Positions 26,463 through 34,393 of a stretch of DNA of 64,000 nt are shown here, in pieces. Within the stretch, counting starts at the first letter, position 1. Every line of letters starts with the position of its first letter. A model generated the notes under the pieces. That model saw nothing but the letters and a program-made list of their open reading frames with translations. It had not been told where the DNA came from and ran no database searches. Both the position numbers and the translations under genes were made by a program. The stretch spans positions 62,001 to 126,000 of the forward strand of contig JAGWXT010000002.1 in assembly GCA_018969715.1 (NCBI GenBank). The letters are read 5' to 3'. The stretch is from Actinomycetales bacterium (GTDB lineage Bacteria; Actinomycetota; Actinomycetes; S36-B12; UBA5976).

Positions 26463-27356
26463 GTGCGCGGGATCGTCCTGGCCGGCGGTTCCGGCACCCG
26501 GCTGTACCCGATCACGCAGGCGATCAGCAAGCAGTTGGTCCCGGTCTACGACAAGCCGATGATCTACTACCCGCTGAGCGTGCTGATGATGGCCGGTATC
26601 CGCGACATCCTCGTCATCACCACCCCCGCCGACCAACCGCAGTTCACGGCACTGCTCGGCGACGGCAGCCGCATCGGCCTGTCGCTGACGTATGCCAGCC
26701 AGCCGCGGCCGGAGGGGCTCGCCCAGGCCTTCCTCATCGGCGAGCAGTTCATCGGCGACCAGAAGGTCGCCCTCGTTCTCGGCGACAACATCTTCCACGG
26801 CACCGGCCTGCGGGCAGCCCTGCGCAGCCGCACCGATGTCGACGGGGGGGCGGTGTTCGCCTATTGGGTGGGCAACCCGGGCGACTACGGCGTGGTGGAG
26901 TTCGGTGCGGATGGCCGGGTGCTGTCGATTGCGGAGAAGCCGGAGCATCCCCGCTCAAACTACGCGGTGCCCGGGGTGTACTTCTACGACAACGAGGTGA
27001 TCGCGATCGCCCGTGGGATCCGGCCCAGCGCCCGCGGTGAGCTGGAGATCACCGCGGTCAACGAGGCCTACCTGGCACAGGAGCGACTCCACGTGACGGT
27101 GCTCGACCGGGGGACGGCGTGGCTGGACACCGGCACCGTTGATGCCCTGATGAGCGCGGGCGAGTACGTGCGCGTGGTCGAGCAGCGACAGGGGCTCAAG
27201 ATCGGCTGCCTGGAGGAGATCGCCTGGCGCGAGGGGTTCATCGACGACGCGGCACTCATCAGCGCAGCAGAGCCACTTCACAAGAGCGGCTACGGCCAGT
27301 ACCTGCTGGCACTGCTGGCTGATCAGCGGCCGAGCCCGTCACCGGGTCGGGACTGA
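26463..27356 (+). CDS. rmlA: Glucose-1-phosphate thymidylyltransferase
   Basis: Makes dTDP-glucose, the first step to dTDP-rhamnose and other deoxysugars. 297 residues, the usual length. The nucleotidyltransferase signature [16 protein letters not shown] opens the protein, and the RmlA-specific [18 protein letters not shown] and [13 protein letters not shown] follow, with TAWLDTGT near residue 220. RmlB, C and D are not in the window, so they must be elsewhere if rhamnose is made. The last 98 bases overlap the end of the LCP gene on the opposite strand. Confidence 0.95.
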   Translation: MRGIVLAGGSGTRLYPITQAISKQLVPVYDKPMIYYPLSVLMMAGIRDILVITTPADQPQFTALLGDGSRIGLSLTYASQPRPEGLAQAFLIGEQFIGDQKVALVLGDNIFHGTGLRAALRSRTDVDGGAVFAYWVGNPGDYGVVEFGADGRVLSIAEKPEHPRSNYAVPGVYFYDNEVIAIARGIRPSARGELEITAVNEAYLAQERLHVTVLDRGTAWLDTGTVDALMSAGEYVRVVEQRQGLKIGCLEEIAWREGFIDDAALISAAEPLHKSGYGQYLLALLADQRPSPSPGRD

Positions 27357-28764
27357 CCGCAGCCAGATCCTGCTCGGCCCAGTCGCGGCCGATCACGATC
27401 TCCAACTGCCCGGCATTGGCCCGATCGAGGACCGGGCGCGCCTGCGGAAACACCGCCGCGACCGTCTCGGCGTCATCGCGCAGGCCGGGGGCGTAGCGCA
27501 CCTCGGAGCGGTCCCTGGTACCCGCGTACCAGTTCATCGGCACGCCCACGACCGTGAAGCCAGCCAGCCGGAGCGCCTCGGCACTGCGGGCGGCTAGGCC
27601 GCTGACCCCGGCCGCATTGTGCACCGTGACGATGACCTCCGCCCGGGGCACGCGCTCGATGTAGTCACTGGTGCGAGCCGGTGCGCGCGTCAGGGGTGTG
27701 TCCGCGGCGATCCGCTGGAACAGCCGGCCGGCGCGCCGGTCGTGCCAGCGGACGGTTGCCCCGACCCCGGCCACCCGATGGGAGGCTTCGGCGATCGGCA
27801 CCGTCCGCAGGGTGATGGCCGACGGGTCGAGGCGGCGCGCCCGGTCCAATAGGGCAAGGGCCCCGCCGCGGGTGAATTGCCGATCGGTGGTGAGACTGCG
27901 CGTGACCGTGTCGACCAGGACGCCGGCGGCGGCCGGGGAGGATGTTGCAGCCTCGATCAATCGGCTCGCAAGCGCCGCGAGGAACTGCTGCTGGCGTTCC
28001 ATCCGCCCGATGTCCGCGCTGGGGTCGAGGGATCGTGCGCGCATCAGGGCCAGGGCCGTCACCGGATCCAGCTCACTGGTTCCGGCTGGCAGGTTCAGGC
28101 CGGCGGCTTTGTCGCGCACGGCCGTATCGGTGCAGATCGTGATGGGGTCGACGGCCCCGACCAGGTCGAGGAATCCGGCGAAGTCGATCTCGATGTAGTG
28201 GTCGATGCGCAGGCCGGTGGCTCCCTCCACGGCAACGACGGTCATCGGCGCCCCGCCGTAGGCGTAGGCCTCATTGAGCTTCGCCGGGCCCGCGGGGCGG
28301 GTACCACCGTCCTGCGGCCATGCCGGCAGGGTGACCAGTGAGTCACGGGGCAGGCTGATGACGCTGGCGTGGCTGCCATCGGCGGCGAGGTGGGCCAGCA
28401 GCAGGACATCGGTTCGGCGGCCGTAGTCCTGTCGTCCGGCGTGCAGCCGCGCGCGCTCAGTGCGACTGAGCCCCGATCGGTCATCGGAGCCGACGATGAG
28501 GACGGTCGTGCCGGGGGTGTCGGGTGGGCGCACCGCGGACAGCCCGCCGGGCAGGTCGAATGCCGAGACGGTCCTAGTGCCCTCGAGTACCCGGTCGGCG
28601 CTGGCCCAGGCCGCCCAGGCGACGGCGAGGACGGCGCCCGCGGTGAGGACGGCCCCCACGCGCAGGATGGGCCACGCGATCCCGCGGCGTCCCGGCCCAT
28701 GGGCCGGATTCGGGGCGGCCCTGTCGCGGGGGGTGACGGCGGGGGCGTCGCCGGTTCTTCCCAT
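27259..28764 (-). CDS. LCP-family glycopolymer ligase with LytR_C domain (1)
   Basis: LytR-CpsA-Psr proteins attach lipid-linked glycopolymers to peptidoglycan outside the membrane. 501 residues: cytoplasmic N-terminus, one membrane helix (about 28-52), LCP domain from [10 protein letters not shown] through [32 protein letters not shown] and [12 protein letters not shown] to [19 protein letters not shown], then a LytR_C domain from about 375 to 460 ([14 protein letters not shown]). The last 33 codons, beyond the domain, are antisense to the end of rmlA. It is divergent from a GT2 across an AT-richer gap. Confidence 0.92.
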   Translation of the reverse strand: MGRTGDAPAVTPRDRAAPNPAHGPGRRGIAWPILRVGAVLTAGAVLAVAWAAWASADRVLEGTRTVSAFDLPGGLSAVRPPDTPGTTVLIVGSDDRSGLSRTERARLHAGRQDYGRRTDVLLLAHLAADGSHASVISLPRDSLVTLPAWPQDGGTRPAGPAKLNEAYAYGGAPMTVVAVEGATGLRIDHYIEIDFAGFLDLVGAVDPITICTDTAVRDKAAGLNLPAGTSELDPVTALALMRARSLDPSADIGRMERQQQFLAALASRLIEAATSSPAAAGVLVDTVTRSLTTDRQFTRGGALALLDRARRLDPSAITLRTVPIAEASHRVAGVGATVRWHDRRAGRLFQRIAADTPLTRAPARTSDYIERVPRAEVIVTVHNAAGVSGLAARSAEALRLAGFTVVGVPMNWYAGTRDRSEVRYAPGLRDDAETVAAVFPQARPVLDRANAGQLEIVIGRDWAEQDLAAVSPDPVTGSAADQPAVPAGTGRSRSCEVALLR

Positions 28765-28787
28765 CCGCCCCAGTATCGCCGAAGATC

Positions 28788-28889
28788 CCGTTGATTCCCA
28801 TTAGCCTTAATAGCCTCAAAAATCCCGATAAACCCAATGATCCCACCTATCTCACGAATGCCCCGAAACCCCGTGGCCCCCGAAACCCC
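28788..28889. repeat. Degenerate array of C-tracts spaced 8 to 10 bases
   Basis: In the divergent gap before the LCP and GT2 genes, runs of two to five C recur at about 28788, 28797, 28805, 28814, 28824, 28833, 28842, 28861, 28869, 28877 and 28885. The first half is unusually AT-rich between the C runs. The opposite strand has phased G-tracts. Function is unknown; it may hold both promoters. Confidence 0.55.
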
Positions 28890-28943
28890 GGTACCGGGAT
28901 GACCTCGTCGGCGGACCCGCGGCGCACTAGCGTCCTGTGTGCG

Positions 28944-30044
28944 ATGACCTCAGCCCTCAGCGGTGACCACATCCCCGCGCCGCCGGCGGGTCCGCTGCCA
29001 GCGGTCAGCGTGATCATGCCGGTGCTCAATGAGGAGCGCCATCTGGCCGAGGCGGTCTCGTCGATCCTCGCCCAGGACTATCCCGGTCCGCTCGAGGTGA
29101 TCCTCGCGCTGGGGCCGTCGCGGGATGCCACCGACGGGATCGCCGCCGCCCTCGCCCGGGACCCACGGGTGCGTACCGTCGTCAATCCCAGTGGCCGCAC
29201 CCCGACGGCGCTCAACACCGCCCTGGCGAGCGCCACCGGCGAGGTGATCGTCCGCCTCGATGCCCACGCGGTTGTTGCCGAGGACTACGTGCGCACTGCG
29301 GTGCGCACCCTGCTGCAGACCGACGCGGTCAATGTCGGCGGGATCATGGCGGCTGCCGGACTCACGCCCTGGCAGCAGGCGGTCGCCGTGGCCATGACCT
29401 CACCGCTGGGGGTGGGGGGCGCCCCGCACCATGTCGGCGGACGTGCCGGCGCCGCCGATACCGTCTATCTCGGTGTCTACCGGCGCGCAGCCCTGCTCGC
29501 CGTCGGTGGCTTCGATGAGCGGTTTCTGCGGGCCCAGGACTGGGAGATCAACTTCCGGTTGCGGCAAGCCGGCGGCTTGGTCTGGTTCACCCCCGAGCTG
29601 TGCGTGACGTACCGCCCACGCGCAACGCTGCGCGGGCTCGCCGCCCAGTACTACGGCTACGGCCGGTGGCGCCGAGCGGTCAATCGCCGCCACCGCACGA
29701 CATCGCTGCGATACCTCGCCGCGCCCCTGACGGTTGCGGCTCTGCTGACGGGTGCCCTGCTGGTGACGATCGGACTGGGTGCCCTGTGCTGGGCGTGGCT
29801 GGGGCCGGCGACGGGTCCGGGTGAGTGGGTCGCCGGGGTCGTGACAGGCCTGGGGCTGCTGCCGCTCCTCGGTTACGGCGCGCTGGTCCTCGGCGGTGGG
29901 GGCTGGATCAGTCGCGGTCAACGGTGGCGTGTGTGCGCGCGGGTGCCTGGGGCGCTCGCGGCGATGCACCTGTGCTGGGGGTGGGGCTACCTGACCAGCC
30001 CACGGAACCTGCCCGAGCGCATGGGGGTGGCCCCTCGCGGGTGA
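28944..30044 (+). CDS. Family 2 glycosyltransferase (succinoglycan-type)
   Basis: 366 residues from the ATG at 28944; an ATG at 28899 would add 15. The GT2 domain has VSVIMPVLNEERHL, the nucleotide-binding region LALGPSRDATDG, the metal-site DAHA (VRLDAHAVV) and the acceptor region FDERFLRAQDWEINFRLRQAG. Two or three membrane helices lie in the last 110 residues. It probably adds a sugar to a lipid-linked intermediate at the cytoplasmic face. TAGCGT lies 10 bases before the ATG. The stop is in the first copy of a 23-bp duplication at the convergent junction with the next transferase. Confidence 0.85.
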   Translation: MTSALSGDHIPAPPAGPLPAVSVIMPVLNEERHLAEAVSSILAQDYPGPLEVILALGPSRDATDGIAAALARDPRVRTVVNPSGRTPTALNTALASATGEVIVRLDAHAVVAEDYVRTAVRTLLQTDAVNVGGIMAAAGLTPWQQAVAVAMTSPLGVGGAPHHVGGRAGAADTVYLGVYRRAALLAVGGFDERFLRAQDWEINFRLRQAGGLVWFTPELCVTYRPRATLRGLAAQYYGYGRWRRAVNRRHRTTSLRYLAAPLTVAALLTGALLVTIGLGALCWAWLGPATGPGEWVAGVVTGLGLLPLLGYGALVLGGGGWISRGQRWRVCARVPGALAAMHLCWGWGYLTSPRNLPERMGVAPRG

Positions 30045-30085
30045 CCGGGTCAGGGCCGGGCCGGTGACCGGGTCAGGGCCGGGCC
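30040..30085. repeat. Perfect 23-bp tandem duplication at a convergent gene junction
   Basis: 30040-30062 and 30063-30085 are identical. The first copy holds the stop codon of the plus-strand GT2 (30042-30044) and the second holds the stop codon of the minus-strand GT4 (30073-30075). Before duplication the two stops would have been only a few bases apart. Confidence 0.95.
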
Positions 30086-31164
30086 GCGGCGTGCACCGCG
30101 CGCACGAAGGCGATGCCGTCGCGCTGCCACGCATGGTGGGCGAGGGCGTACCGATGGCCGGCCATGCCCAGCCGATCGCGCAGTCCCAGATCAGCGCGCC
30201 ATTCACGCAGGATCGTCAGGGCAGCTGCCGCCACCTGTGCTGGCGGGCCCTGATCGATCACCGCTCCCGCACCGCTGTCCCGCAGCAGGGCATCGGCACA
30301 TGGCAGTGAGGTGCTCACCACGGGCAGTCCGTGGGCGAAGTACTCGAGAATCTTCGTCGGCCGGCTGTGCCGGTAGTTCGGCTCATCGGTCAGCAGTGCC
30401 ACCCCCGCAAGGGCACCGTCCAGGGCTGCCGTTGCCTCAGCATTGGGCAGGAAGCCCGACCACTCCAGCAGCCCGGCGGCGGCGGCGCGGCCAACCTCCG
30501 GTGCGGCCGAGCCATGTGCCTGGCCGATGAGACGCAGGTGCAGCCCGGCACTCCGCAGGCCCGCTGCGAGCTGCAGCAGCGCCGGCACCCCACGGGCGGA
30601 TGTCAGCGTGCCCAGGTGCACGACCTGATCGGGCCGAGTCAACGCCGGGCAGGTCTCCGGCACCCACGTGGTGTTCGGAACCACGGGATGGGTGAGACGG
30701 AACCGCTCCTGATACGACTCCTCAGCCAGCAGCAGGCTGTGCCGCTGCTCAGCGCGGCGCTCAAGTCGTGCGATCGCCCGGCGGGCTGCCGGCCGCAGCA
30801 CGGACGGCAGCCAGCTGCGCATCCCGAGGGCGGCGGCGGTGTCCTCGTGCACATCCCAGATCACCGGTGTCCTCGACCGTCCCACCGACCACAGCAGCTC
30901 GGGGTCATGAAGGAGGACGACATCGTCCTGGTCGCCGCGCTGGGCCAGTAGCCGGCGCGCTGCCCGGACCGCCATCAGGCGCCGTCGGCCGCGGGCGGCG
31001 GGCAGGTCCACCGGGAGCACCCCGGGTGGTGGTGGGCTGCTCCGCTCGGTGAAGGGGGCGGCGTACGTCACCTGATCTCCCGCCGCCAGCAGCGCTGGGA
31101 TCTGCCGGTGCGCGATGCGGGCATCGGCGGGGTGGTGGACGACCGTCACGATGAGGACTCGCAT
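30073..31164 (-). CDS. Family 4 glycosyltransferase
   Basis: 363 residues from the ATG at 31164, which opens the typical MRVLIVTVVHHPADARI. The C-terminal Rossmann half has VVHLGTLTSARG, GFLPNAEATAAL and the donor-site pattern KILEYFAHGLPVVST. It is a GT-B enzyme of the group 1 type that adds sugars from nucleotide donors. It begins 7 bases after the exporter ATPase gene and is the last gene of the transferase-dehydrogenase-permease-ATPase-transferase unit read leftward from 36219. Confidence 0.87.
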   Translation of the reverse strand: MRVLIVTVVHHPADARIAHRQIPALLAAGDQVTYAAPFTERSSPPPPGVLPVDLPAARGRRRLMAVRAARRLLAQRGDQDDVVLLHDPELLWSVGRSRTPVIWDVHEDTAAALGMRSWLPSVLRPAARRAIARLERRAEQRHSLLLAEESYQERFRLTHPVVPNTTWVPETCPALTRPDQVVHLGTLTSARGVPALLQLAAGLRSAGLHLRLIGQAHGSAAPEVGRAAAAGLLEWSGFLPNAEATAALDGALAGVALLTDEPNYRHSRPTKILEYFAHGLPVVSTSLPCADALLRDSGAGAVIDQGPPAQVAAAALTILREWRADLGLRDRLGMAGHRYALAHHAWQRDGIAFVRAVHAAARP

Positions 31165-31171
31165 CGTGACC

Positions 31172-32149
31172 TCAGTCGTCGTAGCTGTGGAATGGAGCGG
31201 CGGTGAGGCCCTCGGCGCGCTCACGTGCCAGTTGCGCGCGCGCCCGCTCCTCGGTTGCCGCCCGCGCCCGCAGCTGTCGGGTGCGCCCGATGCCCCGATC
31301 CATCGCCCATGCGTCGTAGGCGCCGATGACCTCATCGGTGGGACCGTCCATCCGGATGAGTCCCTCGTGCAGCCAGATGGTGCGCTCACAGGTGGCGCGA
31401 ATCGACCCGAGTGCGTGGCTGACGAGGAAGACCGTCCCCGCCTGCTGGCGGAGTTCGGCGATGCGCTCCTCACTGCGCCGCTGGAATTGGGCATCGCCGG
31501 TGGCGAGGGCCTCATCGATGAGCAGGATGTCGTGATCGACCGCAGCGGCGATCGCGAAGCGAAGCCGGGCAGACATTCCCGAGGAGTAGGCCGACATCGG
31601 CAGGCTGATGAACTCGCCGATGCCGGCGAACTCGGAGATCTCGGGAGCGCGCTGGGCGATCTCGGCTCTCGTGAGCCCCATTGCCAGGCCTCCCAGTTCG
31701 ATATTGCGAGCGCCGGTGAGCCCCGGCATCAGGGCGGCATTCACCCCGAGCAGGGAGGCCTGATGGCTCGTCCACACCCCACCACCGCTGGCTGGCAGCA
31801 GGCCGGCGATCGCCCGCATCAGCGTGGACTTGCCCGAGCCATTGCGTCCGATCAGCCCCACCGCCTCGCCCCGGTGGGCGGTCAGGCTCACCCCCCGCAG
31901 GGCGTGCACCTCCCGGGTTGCCCGGCCCGTGGGCAGCAGTCGGCCGAGCACGCCACCACGCGGTGCGGCATCGGCACCGCGCACTCGGTAGACGATGTGG
32001 AGGTTCGCGACGATCACGGTGGGGGCTGCCGCATCAGCGGCTGGGTTGGTGGGGGAGGCCGCGTGAGCGGCTGGGTTGGTGGGGGTGGCCGCGTCAGCGG
32101 CTGGGTTGGTGGGGGTTGCCGCGGGAGCGGCTGGGTCAGACGCGGCCAT
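31172..32149 (-). CDS. wzt: Polysaccharide ABC exporter, ATP-binding protein (Wzt/TagH type)
   Basis: Powers export of a lipid-linked polysaccharide with the adjacent permease. 325 residues with Walker A GRNGSGKST (101-109), signature YSSGMSARLRF, Walker B ILLIDEALATGD and the switch histidine in FLVSHALG. The TNPAA-rich N-terminus (about residues 1-45) is low complexity with three to four 10-residue repeats. Only a short charged tail follows the ATPase domain; there is no C-terminal carbohydrate-binding domain like that of Wzt proteins that read a chain-end cap. The start overlaps the permease stop by 14 bases. Confidence 0.9.
   Translation of the reverse strand: MAASDPAAPAATPTNPAADAATPTNPAAHAASPTNPAADAAAPTVIVANLHIVYRVRGADAAPRGGVLGRLLPTGRATREVHALRGVSLTAHRGEAVGLIGRNGSGKSTLMRAIAGLLPASGGGVWTSHQASLLGVNAALMPGLTGARNIELGGLAMGLTRAEIAQRAPEISEFAGIGEFISLPMSAYSSGMSARLRFAIAAAVDHDILLIDEALATGDAQFQRRSEERIAELRQQAGTVFLVSHALGSIRATCERTIWLHEGLIRMDGPTDEVIGAYDAWAMDRGIGRTRQLRARAATEERARAQLARERAEGLTAAPFHSYDD
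32041..32130 (-). repeat. Three in-frame 30-bp repeats in the exporter ATPase N-terminus
   Basis: Units 32041-32070, 32071-32100 and 32101-32130 differ at a few bases and are flanked by decayed partial copies. They encode 10-residue Ala/Thr/Pro-rich units ending in PTNP before the ATPase domain. Confidence 0.93.
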
Positions 32150-33020
32150 AGAACGCCTCCGCCCGCCAGAAGTACACCGTTCCCCCTACCAGTGCCACCA
32201 CCCCCCAGGCCACCCCAGCCCACCACACGCTCACCGGCACCGTGTACGAGGTCATCAGGGCATCGCGCGCCAACTGCAGGTACACCGCGCCGGGCTGGTA
32301 GGTGAGGATCACCAGCGCCCAGTCCGGCAGCACACCCTGGAATCGATCGAATGAGTAGAAGACGCCCGACCCGTACAGCCAGACCCGCAAGGCGAAGGGG
32401 AGGATCTGGTTGAGGTCGGCCGCCTGGGCGCCCAGTCGGGCGAAGGTGAGGGCGGCACCGGTGGTGAACAGCGTCTGGAGGGCGATTGCGACGGGAAACA
32501 GCAGCCACGCCCAGGTGATCGGCTCACCGGTCAGCAGGATCACGGGGATCAGGATCGTCAGCGAGGCGAGGAAGCCGAGGAACTGCTCGGTGACCGCCGC
32601 GACCGGCAGCACCGCCCGCGGGAAGTGCAGCGATCGGACCAGCCCCAGATTGCCGGTTATTGCCACCGATCCCGAGCGGATCGATCGCTGGGAGTAGCCC
32701 ATGACGAACACCCCGCACACCAGGTAGGCAATGAAGTTCTCGATGCCGCGTGAGGTCTGCAGGAGCAGCCCGAAGATCAGGTAGTAGACCCCGGCGTTCA
32801 TCAGCGGGGTAAGGAAGTTCCATGCCCGACCCAGCTGACTGCGCGTGTAGGTGGCGTCCACACGCGCCCGGGCGAACGCCCAGATAAACGATCGACGCTG
32901 CCACAGGGCGCGCAGGTACGCCGGCAGCGGTGGCCGTGCGCCCACCGGCTGCAGGCCATGGGCCAGTGCGGCCTCGGCGGCCTCCCCGTCCGGCGGTGGC
33001 TGGACCACCGCAGGCCTCAC
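32136..33020 (-). CDS. wzm: Polysaccharide ABC exporter, permease (Wzm/TagG type)
   Basis: 294 residues of the ABC-2 type with six predicted membrane helices after a cytoplasmic N-terminus; characteristic segments are YTRSQLGRAWNFLTPLMN and GNLGLVRSLHFPRAVLPV. Together with the ATPase it moves a completed glycan across the membrane. The GTG start overlaps the dehydrogenase stop as GTGA (33017-33020). Confidence 0.9.
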   Translation of the reverse strand: MRPAVVQPPPDGEAAEAALAHGLQPVGARPPLPAYLRALWQRRSFIWAFARARVDATYTRSQLGRAWNFLTPLMNAGVYYLIFGLLLQTSRGIENFIAYLVCGVFVMGYSQRSIRSGSVAITGNLGLVRSLHFPRAVLPVAAVTEQFLGFLASLTILIPVILLTGEPITWAWLLFPVAIALQTLFTTGAALTFARLGAQAADLNQILPFALRVWLYGSGVFYSFDRFQGVLPDWALVILTYQPGAVYLQLARDALMTSYTVPVSVWWAGVAWGVVALVGGTVYFWRAEAFYGRV

Positions 33021-34393
33021 AGCCGTTCCGCGGCGTCGCTGCGGGCGGTGCCGCTGGTGTCGAGGAAGGCCGCTGACGCCTCGGCGAGGGCGTCGACGTC
33101 GTACTCCCGGTGAGCCTGCAGGAGTACCACCGCATCGGCTTCGCTGAGGGCGGCGGTGAGGTCAGCCACCCGGTCGAGGGTCAGTCCATTGACGTGCCAG
33201 TGCGCCACCATCGGGTCGTGGAAGCGGACGATCGCGCCCTGGCCGCGCAGCAGTTGGGCCAGTGGCAGCGCCGGGGATGACCGCTGGTCGGCGATATCGG
33301 GCTTGTAGGTGACGCCGAGCAGCAGGATCACCGACCCGCGTACGGGCTTGTGCTCCTGGTTGAGCAGGTCACCGATCCGCCGTGCGACGTAGCCGGGCAT
33401 GCCGGCATTGATCTCCTCGGCCAGCTCCACGAAGCGGAAGGGGTAGCCCAGGCGCGCTCGTACCCGGTACCCGAGGTAGTTCGGGTCGATCGGGATGCAG
33501 TGGCCCCCCACCCCCGGCCCGGGGCGGAAGGCCTGGAATCCGAAGGGCTTGGTCGCCGCACACCGGATCACATCCCACAGGTCTATGTCGAGTTCATGGC
33601 AGAAGCGCGCCATCTCGTTGACCAGGGCGATATTCACGTGGCGATAGGTGTTCTCGAGCAACTTCGCCATCTCCGCCTCGCGCGGGCCGCGGGCGAGGAT
33701 CACCTCGGAGACGAACTGGCCGTAGAACGCTTCGGCTCGCTCGCGGCAGGCCGGTGTCAGCCCCCCGACAACCTTCGGGGTGTTGTGCAGCGTCCACGTC
33801 CGGTTGCCCGGATCGATTCGCTCGGGGGAGAAGGCGAGGAAGAAGTCGCGCCCGGCGCTCAGCCCACTGGCCTGCTCCAGGACGGGGCGGACGACCTCCT
33901 CCGTGGTTCCCGGCCACGTTGTCGACTCCAGGACGACCAGCTGGCCCGGTTGGAGGTGGCGCCCGATAGTCGTGATCGCCGCCCGAACCGGGCCGAGGTC
34001 GGGTCCGCGATCCTCTCCCAGGGGGGTGGGCACGCAGATGACCACCGTGTGCGCACGACCGAGGGCGGACTCATCGGTGGTGGCCCGGAAACCGGCCCCG
34101 AGTAACGCGGCGACATCAGAATCTGAGAGGTCGTCCACGTGGCTGCGGCCCGCATTCAGGCCGTCGACGACGGCCGCGGAGATATCGAAGCCCTGCACCC
34201 TCAGCCCGGCCCGGGTTGCCTCGGCTACCAGCGGCAGCCCCACATAGCCCAGGCCGACCACGACCAGGTCAAGTTGACCTGATGTGCCCGCGTCGCGGGC
34301 GGGTTGACCTGATGTGCCCGCGTCGCGGGCGGGTTGACCTGATGTGCCCGCTTCACTGCGCACGCGTCGGCTCCCTCTCCACGAGTCGCTCAC
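33017..34393 (-). CDS. Nucleotide sugar dehydrogenase (UDP-ManNAc/UDP-GlcNAc 6-dehydrogenase type)
   Basis: Two-step NAD oxidation of the C6 hydroxyl to a uronic acid. 458 residues: NAD site VVVGLGYVGLPL, VICVPTPLGEDRGPDL, FSPERIDPGN, KLLENTYRHVNIAL and the catalytic cysteine in GPGVGGHCIPIDPNYLG (C299). The PTPL...DL pattern and PERIDPGN place it with WecC/WbpA dehydrogenases and not UDP-glucose dehydrogenases. The nearby 2-epimerase suggests UDP-ManNAc as substrate, giving UDP-ManNAcA. The first 40 residues are a repeat-bearing extension (TSGQPARDAG units). The GTG at 34393 overlaps the upstream stop as GTGA. Confidence 0.87.
   Translation of the reverse strand: MSDSWRGSRRVRSEAGTSGQPARDAGTSGQPARDAGTSGQLDLVVVGLGYVGLPLVAEATRAGLRVQGFDISAAVVDGLNAGRSHVDDLSDSDVAALLGAGFRATTDESALGRAHTVVICVPTPLGEDRGPDLGPVRAAITTIGRHLQPGQLVVLESTTWPGTTEEVVRPVLEQASGLSAGRDFFLAFSPERIDPGNRTWTLHNTPKVVGGLTPACRERAEAFYGQFVSEVILARGPREAEMAKLLENTYRHVNIALVNEMARFCHELDIDLWDVIRCAATKPFGFQAFRPGPGVGGHCIPIDPNYLGYRVRARLGYPFRFVELAEEINAGMPGYVARRIGDLLNQEHKPVRGSVILLLGVTYKPDIADQRSSPALPLAQLLRGQGAIVRFHDPMVAHWHVNGLTLDRVADLTAALSEADAVVLLQAHREYDVDALAEASAAFLDTSGTARSDAAERL
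34271..34350 (-). repeat. In-frame 30-bp repeats in the dehydrogenase N-terminus
   Basis: Two full units (34271-34300, 34301-34330) and two thirds of a third (34331-34350) encode TSGQPARDAG. They extend the protein ahead of the NAD-binding strand. Confidence 0.93.

Noticed and set aside
31165-31515. N-terminal extension of the family 4 transferase
   Set aside because: The extra residues are antisense to the conserved exporter ATPase; the normal transferase N-terminus begins at 31164.
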